Shown: positions 52,044-61,180, counted from the first letter of the stretch. The stretch: 64,000 nt of DNA from an uncultured Clostridia bacterium (GCA_947630475.1 CANRHR010000010.1:1-64000); one strand, 5' to 3'. Notes: a model not told the origin generated them from the letters alone. A program made the numbers and translations.

Positions 52044-53636
52044 TTATCTGTATTCTACAATAACAGTAAATGCGCCTTCCTCATTTGTGCTGCCTATAAG
52101 ATTATAGCCCGATACGTCAGAGCGCATATCAAACAATATATCTCTTATGCTTTTTTCATTTATTGTAAAGTTTTTACAACAAAAATATATTGTTTTTTTA
52201 TTTTGTGAAATGCAGTTAATGATATAATTTTTAAGATTCTCGATGTTGTCAAATTCACAGCCGTTGTATATAAAATAATTGTATTTTACACCGTCAGCTT
52301 TTATATTGTTGTTTTTATCCTTATCCCAAATATGTGTTTTTGACAGTGAATCATCATTTAAGTTAAAATAATTGTAAATAACTGTTTGTGCAGATTCTGC
52401 ACCATCGTCAAACGTAGGGTCTGTATAATAGTACTCACCGTCGAGCTTAACGGCGTTCCATGCATGATTTACGCCATCATGGCTTCCGTAAATCACTGCG
52501 CAGTCAAGCCCCGCAAGCTTACCGATTATCGCAAAGCTATATGCATAAGCTTCACAGGCTCCTTTTTTTGTTTTTAAAAAATCTTTAACATTATATTTGC
52601 CTTTGTTTTCTTCGCTGTTGTCATATTCATAATTTAAGACAATATAATCGTGTATAGCAAGCTCTTTTTCGTAATCGCTCATATCGGGCTTTATTATTTC
52701 GTTTTTAATGCTTTGCAAAGTATCAACGGCTTCCTTTTGGTTTTTGTCAAGCTTCGAGCTGAGAGAGCCGTCCTCAACAGCCCGAAGCATTTTAAAATTT
52801 TCGCTGTAATCAAAGCTGTATTTAACGGTGGCTGTCCCGTTTTTCAAGCTTCCCTCCGCTTTGATTCCTACGGTAACTATGCCGAGCTTTTCAAGGTCGT
52901 AAGTATTATTGTCAAAGCCTATGATTTTAAGCTCAAGACTTTCATTAAGGTTATCTATAGAATACATAATGGCTTTTTTCCACTGCTCAAAGTTCGATAC
53001 CTCGTTAGGCAGAGCGTAGCCGATGTATTTGTCCGATTCATTCAATCTTTTTAGGCTCTGCGCCTTATTTAAAATCGTAAAAGCCTCTGCTCTTGTTATA
53101 TTGTTTTTAGCCTTAAAGCTGCCGTCCGAATATCCGTTTATTATGCCGTTTTTTGCAAGCGCCCCAACGGCGCCTTTAACCCAACTGTCAATATCGGCTC
53201 CATCGCTGAATTTATCGGCATATGAGCTTTCGCCGTTATATCCCATAATTTTATTTACAATAAAAGCCGCCTCTTGTTTGGTTATATAATTTTCCGCCCT
53301 TATGGTATTATCCTCGTATCCGCTTATATAACCCGCCTCGGCTGCCGTTTCAACAGTATCGTAAAACCAATCGCTTTTTTTAACATCCTTAAAGCTTATG
53401 CTGCGCTTTTGGGTAAAATTAAAAATTTTGTTTGCGGCAGACATAAATTCAGCTCTTGTTATAAAGTTGTCGGGCTTAATGCTTCCATCGGAGTAGCCTG
53501 AGATGTAGCCTTTGTCAATCATCTCATCTATGGCTTCCCTTGCCCAATGCCCGTCAAGGTCATATTCCGCCATTACGCTGGATGTAATCATAGGCATCAA
53601 TAAAACAGCGACACAGCATTTTAACAGCCTTTTCAT
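52044..53636 (-). CDS. SLH-domain surface protein with transglutaminase-like domain
   Basis: 530 residues. A signal peptide (about 1-23) is followed by three SLH repeats (about 25-200; GYSDGSIKPDNFITRAEF, GYEDNTIRAENYITKQEA, GYSDGSFKAKNNITRAEA). Later comes a transglutaminase-like domain with the triad in GACEAYAYSF (Cys), GVNHAWNAV (His) and YYTDPTFDDG (Asp). Anchored to wall polymer by the SLH repeats, it could cross-link or cut peptides at the surface; such domains can be proteases as well as transferases. The gene follows the pseudouridine synthase with a 4-base overlap, so they share a transcript. Confidence 0.88.
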   Translation of the reverse strand: MKRLLKCCVAVLLMPMITSSVMAEYDLDGHWAREAIDEMIDKGYISGYSDGSIKPDNFITRAEFMSAANKIFNFTQKRSISFKDVKKSDWFYDTVETAAEAGYISGYEDNTIRAENYITKQEAAFIVNKIMGYNGESSYADKFSDGADIDSWVKGAVGALAKNGIINGYSDGSFKAKNNITRAEAFTILNKAQSLKRLNESDKYIGYALPNEVSNFEQWKKAIMYSIDNLNESLELKIIGFDNNTYDLEKLGIVTVGIKAEGSLKNGTATVKYSFDYSENFKMLRAVEDGSLSSKLDKNQKEAVDTLQSIKNEIIKPDMSDYEKELAIHDYIVLNYEYDNSEENKGKYNVKDFLKTKKGACEAYAYSFAIIGKLAGLDCAVIYGSHDGVNHAWNAVKLDGEYYYTDPTFDDGAESAQTVIYNYFNLNDDSLSKTHIWDKDKNNNIKADGVKYNYFIYNGCEFDNIENLKNYIINCISQNKKTIYFCCKNFTINEKSIRDILFDMRSDVSGYNLIGSTNEEGAFTVIVEYR

Positions 53637-54391
53637 TTTAAGTCCTTCCTTCGTTTTAAAATTTTTATAACAAACTCCATTTCTTTTTCATTAAAGGGCC
53701 TGTATTCACCTTCTTTAAGCGAATTATCAAGCTCTATATCTCCAAATTTTATTCTTTTAAGAAAAACAACTTTTCCGCCGACAGATAAAAACATTTTTTT
53801 AATTTGATGAAATTTTCCCTCGCTTATTGTTACAATCGCCTTTGAAATACCCCCTTCGGAGGATAATATTTTTAAATCTGCGCTTTTAAGTTTAATTTCT
53901 TTTCCGTCTTTATCTACAATTATAATTCCTTGTCGGAATTTTTCAAGACAATCTTTATTAATTTCTCCCTCAACCTCTGCATAATAAGTTTTATTAACGT
54001 GCTTTTTTGGAGAAAGGCTGTTGTGAGCAAACTCGCCGTCGTTTGTAAGTATTATAAGCCCGCAGGTATCTTTATCAAGCCTGCCTACCGGAAATATTCC
54101 CTTTGCCCTGTCGCTTTGGCTTAAAAGCTGGACGACCGTTTTGTCATTTTTATCCGATGAGGCGCAAATCACGCCTTTTGGCTTATTCATAACAATATAA
54201 ACAAAACGGCTGTAATTTATCCTCCTGCCGTCAAATTCGACAACGGCATTTTCAGGCTCAAGCTTTTGCTCGGCTTTTAGGCATATAACGCCGTCAATTG
54301 ATACCCTTCCCTCTTTTATGTGCCTTTTCGCATCGCTTCGGCTTTCGCAAAGAGCCTGTGATAAATATTTATCCAATCTTATGTAAGACAT
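53633..54391 (-). CDS. rRNA pseudouridine synthase, RsuA/RluB family
   Basis: 252 residues from the ATG with GGAGGGG seven bases upstream. An N-terminal S4 RNA-binding domain (RLDKYLSQALCESRSDAKRHI) precedes the catalytic domain with Asp in FPVGRLDKDTCGLIILTNDG. It isomerises a uridine in 16S or 23S rRNA; RsuA and RluB types are not separable here. It overlaps the SLH-transglutaminase gene by 4 bases, an odd pairing of cytoplasmic and surface functions. Confidence 0.88.
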   Translation of the reverse strand: MSYIRLDKYLSQALCESRSDAKRHIKEGRVSIDGVICLKAEQKLEPENAVVEFDGRRINYSRFVYIVMNKPKGVICASSDKNDKTVVQLLSQSDRAKGIFPVGRLDKDTCGLIILTNDGEFAHNSLSPKKHVNKTYYAEVEGEINKDCLEKFRQGIIIVDKDGKEIKLKSADLKILSSEGGISKAIVTISEGKFHQIKKMFLSVGGKVVFLKRIKFGDIELDNSLKEGEYRPFNEKEMEFVIKILKRRKDLK

Positions 54392-54537
54392 AGAATTCCC
54401 CTCCAAAAAATTTAAAAAACCTATGAAATTACTGTATACAAAAATAATTTATTTTGTTATAATTATATAAAATATTATTTATTATGTCGATGTTATTTAT
54501 TGACAGATAATTATTAATTTTTTAGGAGGACATAAAA

Positions 54538-54948
54538 ATGGCAGTTGTAGAAGAATCACTTCGCCTTGAAGCCGACAAAACCTTAAGCTTTGGCAACTAT
54601 ATTGTTAAAGAAAAACAAAAAATAACTGATTTTGAGGTCGATGGTGATATCTATAAAATCCGTACTCACAATGAAGTAACAAGACTCTCCAAAAACGGAA
54701 AGCTTCTGCTTGAAACCGTTCCGGGGGCTACGGTTCACAATTTAAAAGTAACTGAAAAGCTCACAACCTTTTCAATAGAAGGCTTTGAGGATACTTCGGT
54801 AACTCTTGAGCTTGAATCCGACACAAATTATTCTATTTATGTAAACGATGTTAATATAGATAAGCTTAAAACAGGTCTTTCTGGCAAAATAAATTTCAGT
54901 ATAGATCTTAACAGCGAACCTCAAACAGTTAAAATCGAAAAACATTAA
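54538..54948 (+). CDS. Small conserved clostridial protein (often labelled endosialidase)
   Basis: 136 residues with predicted beta structure: AVVEESLRLEADKTLSFGNY, VPGATVHNLKVTEK, then LELESDTNYSIYVND. Proteins of this size and pattern are common in Clostridia and are often automatically called endosialidase, but no glycosidase residues can be pointed to and it is far too small for one. No signal peptide. A strong AGGAGG precedes the ATG, suggesting high expression. It is a single gene with its own terminator. Its function is unknown. Confidence 0.65.
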   Translation: MAVVEESLRLEADKTLSFGNYIVKEKQKITDFEVDGDIYKIRTHNEVTRLSKNGKLLLETVPGATVHNLKVTEKLTTFSIEGFEDTSVTLELESDTNYSIYVNDVNIDKLKTGLSGKINFSIDLNSEPQTVKIEKH

Positions 54949-54954
54949 CATATT

Positions 54955-54994
54955 CAGCGAGTTTCAAGTCTTTTTAAGCTCTTGAAGCTCGCTG
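54955..54994 (+). terminator. Terminator after the small conserved gene
   Basis: CAGCGAGTTTCAAG pairs with CTTGAAGCTCGCTG (one bulge), with a loop containing TTTTT, starting 7 bases past the stop. Only a short T-rich tail (TGTTTACTGTG) follows. Confidence 0.65.
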
Positions 54995-55040
54995 TTTACT
55001 GTGTCGGATAATACGAATATTAACAGATCGGTGATTTATA

Positions 55041-56390
55041 ATGGCAAAAATCAAAACAAATTACATTTGCAGCGAATGTGGCTACGAAACAGGCAGATGG
55101 CTTGGAAAATGTCCGTCCTGCGGAAGTTACAACACTATAAACGAAGAAAGCACACAAAGATTAAAGCCTTCTTCGGCAGGATATTTTGCGGCGGCTGAAA
55201 CTCTCGATCAAATAAAAACCTTAAGCGATGAAAGGGTAAAGACAAACATAGAAGAGCTTGACAGGGTTTTGGGCGGAGGGCTTGTTCAAGGCTCTCTTAC
55301 GCTTATAGGAGGCGATCCCGGCATAGGAAAATCAACGCTTATTTTGCAGATATGCCAAAGCTTGGGCGATAAGGGCAAAAAAATTCTTTATGTTTCCGGT
55401 GAAGAATCCTCTCAGCAAATAAAAATGAGGGCTCAAAGGCTCGGCATAACCACAAATAAGCTTCTTCTGCTTTGCGAAACAAACTTGGATATCGCCTTAA
55501 ACGCCGCTGTTGATATTAAGCCCGATGTGCTTGTGATAGACTCTGTGCAGACTATGTTTACAGAAGAAGTTTCTTCAGCCCCCGGCTCCGTAACTCAGGT
55601 TAGAGAATGTTGTTCCAAGCTTATGCGTTTAGGAAAGGGAAACAATATATCGGTTTTTATAATAGGTCACGTAACAAAAGACGGCTCCCTTGCCGGGCCT
55701 AGAGTTCTCGAGCATATGGTAGACACCGTTTTATATTTTGAAGGAGAAAGAATGGCAAGCTACCGCATACTTAGGGCGGTAAAAAACCGTTTTGGCTCAA
55801 CAAACGAAATAGGTGTTTTTGAAATGCTTGAAAACGGGCTTAAGCAAATAAAAAATCCGTCTGAATATATGCTGTCCGGACGTCCCATAGGAGCGGCAGG
55901 CTCAGTCGCTACCTGCAGCATAGAGGGAACAAGACCGATTTTAACCGAAGTTCAGGCGCTTGTTAATTATACAACATTTAATATGCCACGGCGTATGGCA
56001 ACCGGAATGGATTTTAACAGAGTTATACTGCTTATTGCCGTATTGGAAAAAATAGCCGGCTTTCAGCTTGGCAGCTATGACAGCTATGTAAACCTCGCCG
56101 GCGGCATAAAAATAGGCGAGCCGGCTCTTGATTTGGCTGTTGTATCAGCCATTGTATCAAGCTATAAAAAAATTCCTATCGATGCCGAAACCCTTATTTT
56201 CGGAGAAGTTGGTCTTACGGGAGAAGTAAGAGCCGTTTCTATGGCTGAAAAAAGGGTGTTGGAGGCTTTAAAGCTTGGCTTTAAAACAATGATTATTCCA
56301 AAAGATAATATGCGTCAAATAAAAGCCGGCAAAGATGTTAAGCTTTTGGGAATAAAATCTCTAAGCGAACTTCTTAACATTATCCTCTAA
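55041..56390 (+). CDS. radA: DNA repair protein RadA
   Basis: 449 residues, usual RadA/Sms length. A zinc finger is made by Cys10, Cys13, Cys24 and Cys27. The RecA-like ATPase has Walker A GGDPGIGKST near residue 90. The RadA signature KNRFGSTNEIGVFEM and a C-terminal Lon-protease-like domain without catalytic residues follow. RadA is a DnaB-type helicase that drives branch migration in recombination. It has a start ATG at 55041 after AGATCGGTG, a weak site. The start is supported by the zinc finger. Confidence 0.95.
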   Translation: MAKIKTNYICSECGYETGRWLGKCPSCGSYNTINEESTQRLKPSSAGYFAAAETLDQIKTLSDERVKTNIEELDRVLGGGLVQGSLTLIGGDPGIGKSTLILQICQSLGDKGKKILYVSGEESSQQIKMRAQRLGITTNKLLLLCETNLDIALNAAVDIKPDVLVIDSVQTMFTEEVSSAPGSVTQVRECCSKLMRLGKGNNISVFIIGHVTKDGSLAGPRVLEHMVDTVLYFEGERMASYRILRAVKNRFGSTNEIGVFEMLENGLKQIKNPSEYMLSGRPIGAAGSVATCSIEGTRPILTEVQALVNYTTFNMPRRMATGMDFNRVILLIAVLEKIAGFQLGSYDSYVNLAGGIKIGEPALDLAVVSAIVSSYKKIPIDAETLIFGEVGLTGEVRAVSMAEKRVLEALKLGFKTMIIPKDNMRQIKAGKDVKLLGIKSLSELLNIIL

Positions 56391-56403
56391 ATTAAAAGTT
56401 CAT

Positions 56404-56630
56404 TCATTTATAAGAAAAAATACTAATATCATTCAGACTGTCAAAAAACCTGCTTTGAACAAGTAACTTAAAGCATCGCAGACTTATAATCCGCAGGCGA
56501 AATTCACTTGCGCCGAGGAAAACAGCGAGTTTCAAGGGATTTTTAATCCCGATGGAACGAGCTGTTTATATCTGTTTTCTCTCGAAAAAGTCCATTCGGA
56601 CTTTTTCGACAGTCTGCTAATATCATTAAC
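56404..56630 (+). repeat. 48-bp dispersed motif, copy 6, split by a MITE
   Basis: The left part TCATTTATAAGAAAAAATAC then TAATATCATT and, after the MITE, CTAATATCATTAAC together resemble the 3' half of copies 1 and 4 (ATAAGC...AATATCATTAAC). Orientation is that of the SEC-C gene downstream. Identity is weaker than in the others. Confidence 0.35.
56434..56616 (+). mobile_element. Complete MITE-like element with TIRs and an 11-bp target duplication
   Basis: 183 bases. The left end CAGACTGTCAAAAA and right end TTTTTCGACAGTCTG are inverted repeats. The direct repeat CTAATATCATT flanks it exactly (56423-56433 and 56617-56627). Inside are the GGCGAAA-type hairpin, a GGGATTTTTAATCCC hairpin and CGAAAAAGTCC/GGACTTTTTCG. 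There is no open reading frame, so movement would need a transposase elsewhere. Related copies lie at 955 and 51945. The rest of 56391-56779 holds only AT-rich promoter-like DNA. Confidence 0.78.
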
Positions 56631-56779
56631 TCTTGTTTTTGTTATAAAAATGTAATATCATAGAATATAGACAAGCTTATTTTTTTATTGTAAAATGTAT
56701 AAGTTATTTTATGCATTAAAAAAGCTTTTTATAGAAATAATTTTATTATAATCTGATTTTGATTTTAGGAGGAATAAAA

Positions 56780-57280
56780 ATGGGTTTATACGAAGAATGG
56801 TTCAAAAAGGCATATAAAAGCGACGGAACTACAAACAATGCTTTATGGGATAAGTATCTCCCTCTGGAGCAAAAAATCTATGAATATATCCTTGAAAATA
56901 AAGTAACCGAAATTAAAGGCACCGTTAAAGAGCTTGCCGAAAAATTTAATATGTCAACAATATTTTTTGCAGGCTTTATAGACGGAATAAACGGCACGCA
57001 AGAAAAAGCTGTTGATTTGGAAAATCTCAATGAAGATTCAGATATAGAATTAAAAATAGATTTTGAAATACTTTACAAAAAAATGGTTGAATATAAAGCA
57101 GACCATCTTTACAATCTTCCTCAATGGGATAACATATTCTCAGAAGAACACAGAAAAGTTCTCTACAAAGGACAAAAATCATCAAAAACCTATGTAAGAG
57201 AAGCAAAAATCGGAAGAAATGAGCCATGTCCCTGCGGAAGCGGCAAAAAATACAAAAAATGCTGCGGAGCAAATTTATAG
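56780..57280 (+). CDS. SEC-C motif protein, unknown function
   Basis: 166 residues from the ATG with AGGAGG seven bases upstream; an in-frame ATG seven codons earlier overlaps it. The N-terminal 120 residues are helical ([18 protein letters not shown]). The C-terminal zinc-binding SEC-C motif reads [17 protein letters not shown]. The motif is borrowed from SecA's end but the rest is unrelated to SecA. Such proteins are common in Clostridia with no known role. It is 25 bases before sua5, likely in one operon. Confidence 0.75.
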   Translation: MGLYEEWFKKAYKSDGTTNNALWDKYLPLEQKIYEYILENKVTEIKGTVKELAEKFNMSTIFFAGFIDGINGTQEKAVDLENLNEDSDIELKIDFEILYKKMVEYKADHLYNLPQWDNIFSEEHRKVLYKGQKSSKTYVREAKIGRNEPCPCGSGKKYKKCCGANL

Positions 57281-57305
57281 TAATCAGCCTAGGGTGTGAA
57301 TTATT

Positions 57306-58370
57306 TTGAAAACCTTATTTAAAAAAATAGACAGTCAAAATCCTGCTCTTGATTATAAAGTTTTTGAGCTTGCGGCTCATATAATACAAAACGGCGGCTT
57401 GGTAGCCTTTCCTACAGAAACAGTTTACGGCTTGGGTGCGGATGCTCTTAATCCCGAAGCCGTAAAAAAGATTTACGAAGCAAAAGGCAGACCATCTGAC
57501 AATCCGCTTATAATCCATATAAGCGATTTGGAAGAGCTTCCTCCTTTGGTTGAAAGTATTTCCGATAAAGCTGAAAGCATCATAAAAAACTTTTGGCCCG
57601 GTCCGCTGACAATAATATTTAAAAAATCAAAGCTTATACCTAAGGAAACATCGGGAGGGCTTAATACAGTCGCCGTTCGTTTTCCGCAAAACAAGGCTGC
57701 ACAATTTCTTATAAAAGCTTCAAAACGCCCTATTGCCGCGCCAAGCGCAAATTCATCGGGAAAACCCAGCCCCACCCGAGCATCTCATGTATTGTATGAT
57801 TTAGACGGCAAAATCGATATGATAATAGACGGCGGAGGCTGTGATTTTGGTCTTGAATCCACAATAATAGATCTTAGCGGAAATACTGCCTGCCTTTTGC
57901 GCCCGGGGTCCGTAACATTAAATATGCTTAAATCTGTTTTGGGTGATATAGAGATTGATAAGGCTGTTTTGGGCAAACTCGAAAATAATGAGATTCCCAA
58001 AGCTCCGGGCATGAAATATACTCATTATTCTCCGAATGCAGATGTTGTCATTGTAAAGGGTGAGCTTGATAAAACAATAAAAAAAATAACAGAGCTGTGC
58101 ATAAATGATACGGCCGAAAACAAAAAAGTATGCATAATTGCAACCGAGCAAACATCAAATATGTATTCAAACCTAAATGCCGAAATATTTGTTGTCGGAA
58201 ACAGGCTTAAGCCCGAAACAATAGCCGCAAATTTATTTAAAACACTTAGAAAATGCGATTTTTACTGTATGGACAAGGTATATGTGGAAGCCTTCGATGA
58301 AGTGGAAATCGGCTTTGCCGTTATGAATCGACTAAAAAAAGCCGCAGGCTACAATATAATAAACGTATAA
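57306..58370 (+). CDS. sua5: L-threonylcarbamoyladenylate synthase (Sua5 type)
   Basis: 354 residues. The YrdC domain (about 1-205) has FPTETVYGLGADALN, KGRPSDNPLIIHI and the later APSANSSGKPSPT. A C-terminal Sua5 domain (about 215-354, HYSPNADVVIV) follows the linker PKAPGMKYTHYSP. The enzyme makes threonylcarbamoyl-AMP for t6A37 in tRNA. The two-domain length marks Sua5 rather than TsaC. The TTG start is supported by an AGGGTG a few bases upstream. The order sua5 then phosphatase-RpiB then upp mirrors B. subtilis ywlC-ywlE-ywlF...upp. Confidence 0.92.
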   Translation: MKTLFKKIDSQNPALDYKVFELAAHIIQNGGLVAFPTETVYGLGADALNPEAVKKIYEAKGRPSDNPLIIHISDLEELPPLVESISDKAESIIKNFWPGPLTIIFKKSKLIPKETSGGLNTVAVRFPQNKAAQFLIKASKRPIAAPSANSSGKPSPTRASHVLYDLDGKIDMIIDGGGCDFGLESTIIDLSGNTACLLRPGSVTLNMLKSVLGDIEIDKAVLGKLENNEIPKAPGMKYTHYSPNADVVIVKGELDKTIKKITELCINDTAENKKVCIIATEQTSNMYSNLNAEIFVVGNRLKPETIAANLFKTLRKCDFYCMDKVYVEAFDEVEIGFAVMNRLKKAAGYNIINV

Positions 58371-58391
58371 CTTTTAAGGAGGAGGATTACT

Positions 58392-59273
58392 ATGAAAAGA
58401 ATTGTTTTTATCTGCACCGGAAACACCTGCCGAAGCCCTATGGCGGAAGCTATAGCAAAGCATATCTTTAAATCAAAAAATATAGTTGCAGTTATAACTT
58501 CAAGAGGACTTTCCGTTTTTACAAAATCTCCTATGGCTGCCAATGCGGTAAAAGCTCTTGAAAACCATGACATTCCTTTTGAGGAGCATACCTCAACGCC
58601 ATTAAGCTTGGATGATATGGACGGTGCCGACCTTATACTTACCATGACTGAATCTCTTAAGAATGCTGTTTTAACATTCGAGCCTGCTTTATCCAAAAAA
58701 ACTTATACGCTTTATAATTATATTACAGGTGAGGACAAAGATATTGAGGATCCTTTCGGAAAGGATTATCAAGCATATGAAGACTGTTTTAACGAATTGT
58801 ATTCTTTATTGGATAAGTTTAAATTTAAAGGCGGAAAAAAGATAGTTGCTCTTGGCTGCGACCATGCCGGATTTCAGCTTAAAAACACCATAATACAATA
58901 CTTTGAAAAAAATAACATCTCTTACAAAGACTACGGAACATATTCCGAGGAATCCGTCGATTATCCCATATACGGAAGAGCGGTTGCTCAGGCTGTTATT
59001 TCAGGCGAAGCAAGCAAGGGTATAGTAATCTGTTCAACAGGAATCGGCATATGCATAGCGGCAAACAAAATTAAAGGCATAAGAGCCGCTCTGTGTCATG
59101 ATGTTTTTTCAGCCAAAGCAACAAGAGAACATAATAACGCCAATATTCTCGCTATGGGCGCCAATGTAATAGGTGTTGGCCCTGCTTTGGAAATTGTAGA
59201 AGCTTTCCTTAACACAGAATTTTCAAATTACGAACGTCACTTAAGAAGAATAAATATGATCGAGCCTGATTAA
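58392..59273 (+). CDS. Fusion of low-molecular-weight phosphatase and ribose-5-phosphate isomerase B
   Basis: 293 residues combining two enzymes. About 1-140 is an LMW protein phosphatase, with P-loop Cys8 and Arg14 in CTGNTCRSP and the acid Asp in EDPFGKDYQ; the group includes arginine phosphatase YwlE. About 148-293 is RpiB, with LGCDHAGFQLK, DYPIYGRAVAQAV and CSTGIGICIAANK. Both halves look complete and joined without a frameshift. In B. subtilis they are adjacent separate genes, ywlE and ywlF. GGAGG precedes the ATG. RpiB links ribose-5-P and ribulose-5-P in the pentose pathway. Confidence 0.9.
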   Translation: MKRIVFICTGNTCRSPMAEAIAKHIFKSKNIVAVITSRGLSVFTKSPMAANAVKALENHDIPFEEHTSTPLSLDDMDGADLILTMTESLKNAVLTFEPALSKKTYTLYNYITGEDKDIEDPFGKDYQAYEDCFNELYSLLDKFKFKGGKKIVALGCDHAGFQLKNTIIQYFEKNNISYKDYGTYSEESVDYPIYGRAVAQAVISGEASKGIVICSTGIGICIAANKIKGIRAALCHDVFSAKATREHNNANILAMGANVIGVGPALEIVEAFLNTEFSNYERHLRRINMIEPD

Positions 59274-59285
59274 GGAGGATATATT

Positions 59286-59912
59286 ATGAGTAATTTATAT
59301 GTTATTGAGCATCCTCTTGTTCAAAATAAAATATCTATGCTTAGAAACAAATTAACCGGCAACAAGGAATTTAGAGAAATTGTTTCCGAAATAGCAACTC
59401 TGCTTTGTTATGAAGCCACAAAGGATATGCCTGTAAAAGAAATTGAAATAGATTCTCCCTCGGGCAAAACAACTGGAAAAACTCTCGATTTAAAAATTGC
59501 CGTTGTACCTATATTAAGAGAGGGCCTCAGCATGGTTGACGGAATATTAACGCTTATTCCAAATGCAAATGTCGGTCATATAGGCCTTTACAGAGATCCG
59601 AATACGCTTATGAGCGTTGAATATTACTGCAAGCTTCCAAAAGATGCCCATCAATGTGAAATTCTTCTTCTTGATCCTATGCTTGCAACAGGAGGAAACG
59701 CCTGTGCGGCAATCCAATTTATGAAAGAAAGAGGAGTTGAAAAAATCAAATTTCTTTGCATTATGGCAGCCCCCGACGGAATTAAAAAAATCCAAAATGA
59801 GCATCCCGATGTTGACATATATACAGCGGCATATGATCGCTGTTTGGATGAAAACGGCTATATATATCCCGGCGCCGGTGATGCGGGCGACAGGCTTTTT
59901 GGGACAAAATAG
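59286..59912 (+). CDS. upp: Uracil phosphoribosyltransferase
   Basis: 208 residues, standard length. It makes UMP from uracil and PRPP for pyrimidine salvage. The PRPP-binding loop is [16 protein letters not shown]. Other conserved parts are [13 protein letters not shown] and the uracil-binding C-terminus [24 protein letters not shown] precedes the ATG. It lies 12 bases after the fusion gene. Confidence 0.96.
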   Translation: MSNLYVIEHPLVQNKISMLRNKLTGNKEFREIVSEIATLLCYEATKDMPVKEIEIDSPSGKTTGKTLDLKIAVVPILREGLSMVDGILTLIPNANVGHIGLYRDPNTLMSVEYYCKLPKDAHQCEILLLDPMLATGGNACAAIQFMKERGVEKIKFLCIMAAPDGIKKIQNEHPDVDIYTAAYDRCLDENGYIYPGAGDAGDRLFGTK

Positions 59913-59941
59913 CCGTCTTAAACGGGAAAGGAGCTTAAAAA

Positions 59942-60979
59942 ATGTATCACAATTGGCTGCTTTATCTTGCGGCATTTGCCACAGCGTTTGCGATTTCACT
60001 TTTTACAACGCCGTTTGTAAAAAGCTTTGCTTATAAAATCGGAGCAATCGATTATCCAAAATCAAGGGGGCTTAATAAAGAGCCTATGCCCTTAATAGGC
60101 GGTCTTGCCATTGTATGCGGCTTTATTTGCTCTATTATTGTACTGTCGCCTTTTGTTGCCGATTTTCATACAAAACGTTTTGCCGGTTTTCTTATAGGCG
60201 GTGTTTTGATTGTTATTTTAGGCATATTCGATGATATTTACGAACTTGGGCCTAAAATCAAATTTCTTGTTCAAATTTTAGTTGCATTCATAGCCGTAAA
60301 AAGCGGAACAAAAATAGATGTTATTATGTGGCCCATGTGGCAATATTTTAAGCCGTTCAGCTCAATCATAACAATGTTGTGGATAATAGGCCTTATAAAT
60401 GCGGTTAACCTTATAGACGGCGTAGATGGTCTTGCTGCCGGCGTAACTTCTATTGCTGCAATATGCCTTATGTTTTTATGCGCAATTTCAGGAAGCGAAC
60501 TGGCAGTTGTTTTGGCAGCTACTCTTGCAGGCGCGTGCCTTGGTTTTCTTCCCCGAAATTTCAGCCCTGCCGAAATATATATGGGTGACACCGGTTCAAC
60601 ATTTTTGGGATATGTGTTAGCAGTTTCATCTTGTATAGGAGTTTATAAAAGCTATGCCCTTCTTTCAATAGTTATTGCTATTTTGGCTATGGCTCTTCCT
60701 ATTCTTGATACAGTTTTTGCATTTATAAGACGTCTTATTAATCACAAACCAATTATGATGGCGGACAGAGGTCATCTTCATCATCGTCTTATAGACAGCG
60801 GTTATACGCATAAGCAGGCTGTTATGATTTTATACGGCTTAAGCTTTTTCAGCGCTTTAATTGCCGTTTTGATAGCCATTCAGGATTACAGAGCCACTAT
60901 TATTGTTTTTATTTCTTTTTTAATTTTAATACTTATGCTCTTTGTATACAGCAGCAGAACAAGCAAAAACAATCAATAA
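59942..60979 (+). CDS. UDP-N-acetylhexosamine:undecaprenyl-phosphate transferase, TagO/WecA type
   Basis: 345 residues with about ten or eleven membrane helices. Typical motifs are GAIDYPKSRGLN, the Asp pairs GIFDDIYELGPK and NLIDGVDGLAAG, MGDTGSTFLGY and the His-rich DRGHLHHRLIDSG. It starts lipid-linked synthesis of wall polymers such as teichoic acid or a secondary wall polymer, of the kind that SLH proteins bind. It differs from MraY by the HIHH-type loop. AAAGGAG precedes the ATG. It is the last gene of the sua5-upp group. Confidence 0.88.
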   Translation: MYHNWLLYLAAFATAFAISLFTTPFVKSFAYKIGAIDYPKSRGLNKEPMPLIGGLAIVCGFICSIIVLSPFVADFHTKRFAGFLIGGVLIVILGIFDDIYELGPKIKFLVQILVAFIAVKSGTKIDVIMWPMWQYFKPFSSIITMLWIIGLINAVNLIDGVDGLAAGVTSIAAICLMFLCAISGSELAVVLAATLAGACLGFLPRNFSPAEIYMGDTGSTFLGYVLAVSSCIGVYKSYALLSIVIAILAMALPILDTVFAFIRRLINHKPIMMADRGHLHHRLIDSGYTHKQAVMILYGLSFFSALIAVLIAIQDYRATIIVFISFLILILMLFVYSSRTSKNNQ

Positions 60980-61071
60980 CCTATATTTGGGCTTTGAAGC
61001 TTTAAATAATACCATAGCTCTCAGCCCTTTACAGTATTGATAAATAAAAAGTGATATTGAAAGTAAAATTA

Positions 61072-61100
61072 TTGACAATCTTAATTAACTGTGCTATCAT
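61072..61100 (+). promoter_or_regulatory. Sigma-A promoter of the thi operon
   Basis: TTGACA, 17 bases, TATCAT; perfect -35 and five of six at -10. It lies about 125 bases before the thiS start, leaving a leader long enough for the attenuator at 61144. Confidence 0.75.
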
Positions 61101-61143
61101 ATTAATATATTTATTATATTGATTAAACTATACATAAGAAAGG

Positions 61144-61172
61144 GGTACACCACCTAGGGTGTATCTCTTTTT
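61144..61172 (+). promoter_or_regulatory. Attenuator-like hairpin in the thi leader
   Basis: GGTACACC/GGTGTATC stem with loop ACCTAG, then CTTTTT. A second hairpin TGTGCTT/AAGCACA follows (61172-61198). The leader lacks the CUGAGA and ACCCUUUGA-type elements of a TPP riboswitch. The signal that would control it is unknown. Confidence 0.5.
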
Positions 61173-61180
61173 GTGCTTTT

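Noticed and set aside
54538..54948. Endosialidase enzyme
   Set aside because: The name is a frequent automatic label for this small family, but 136 residues with no identifiable active site cannot be a tailspike-type sialidase.
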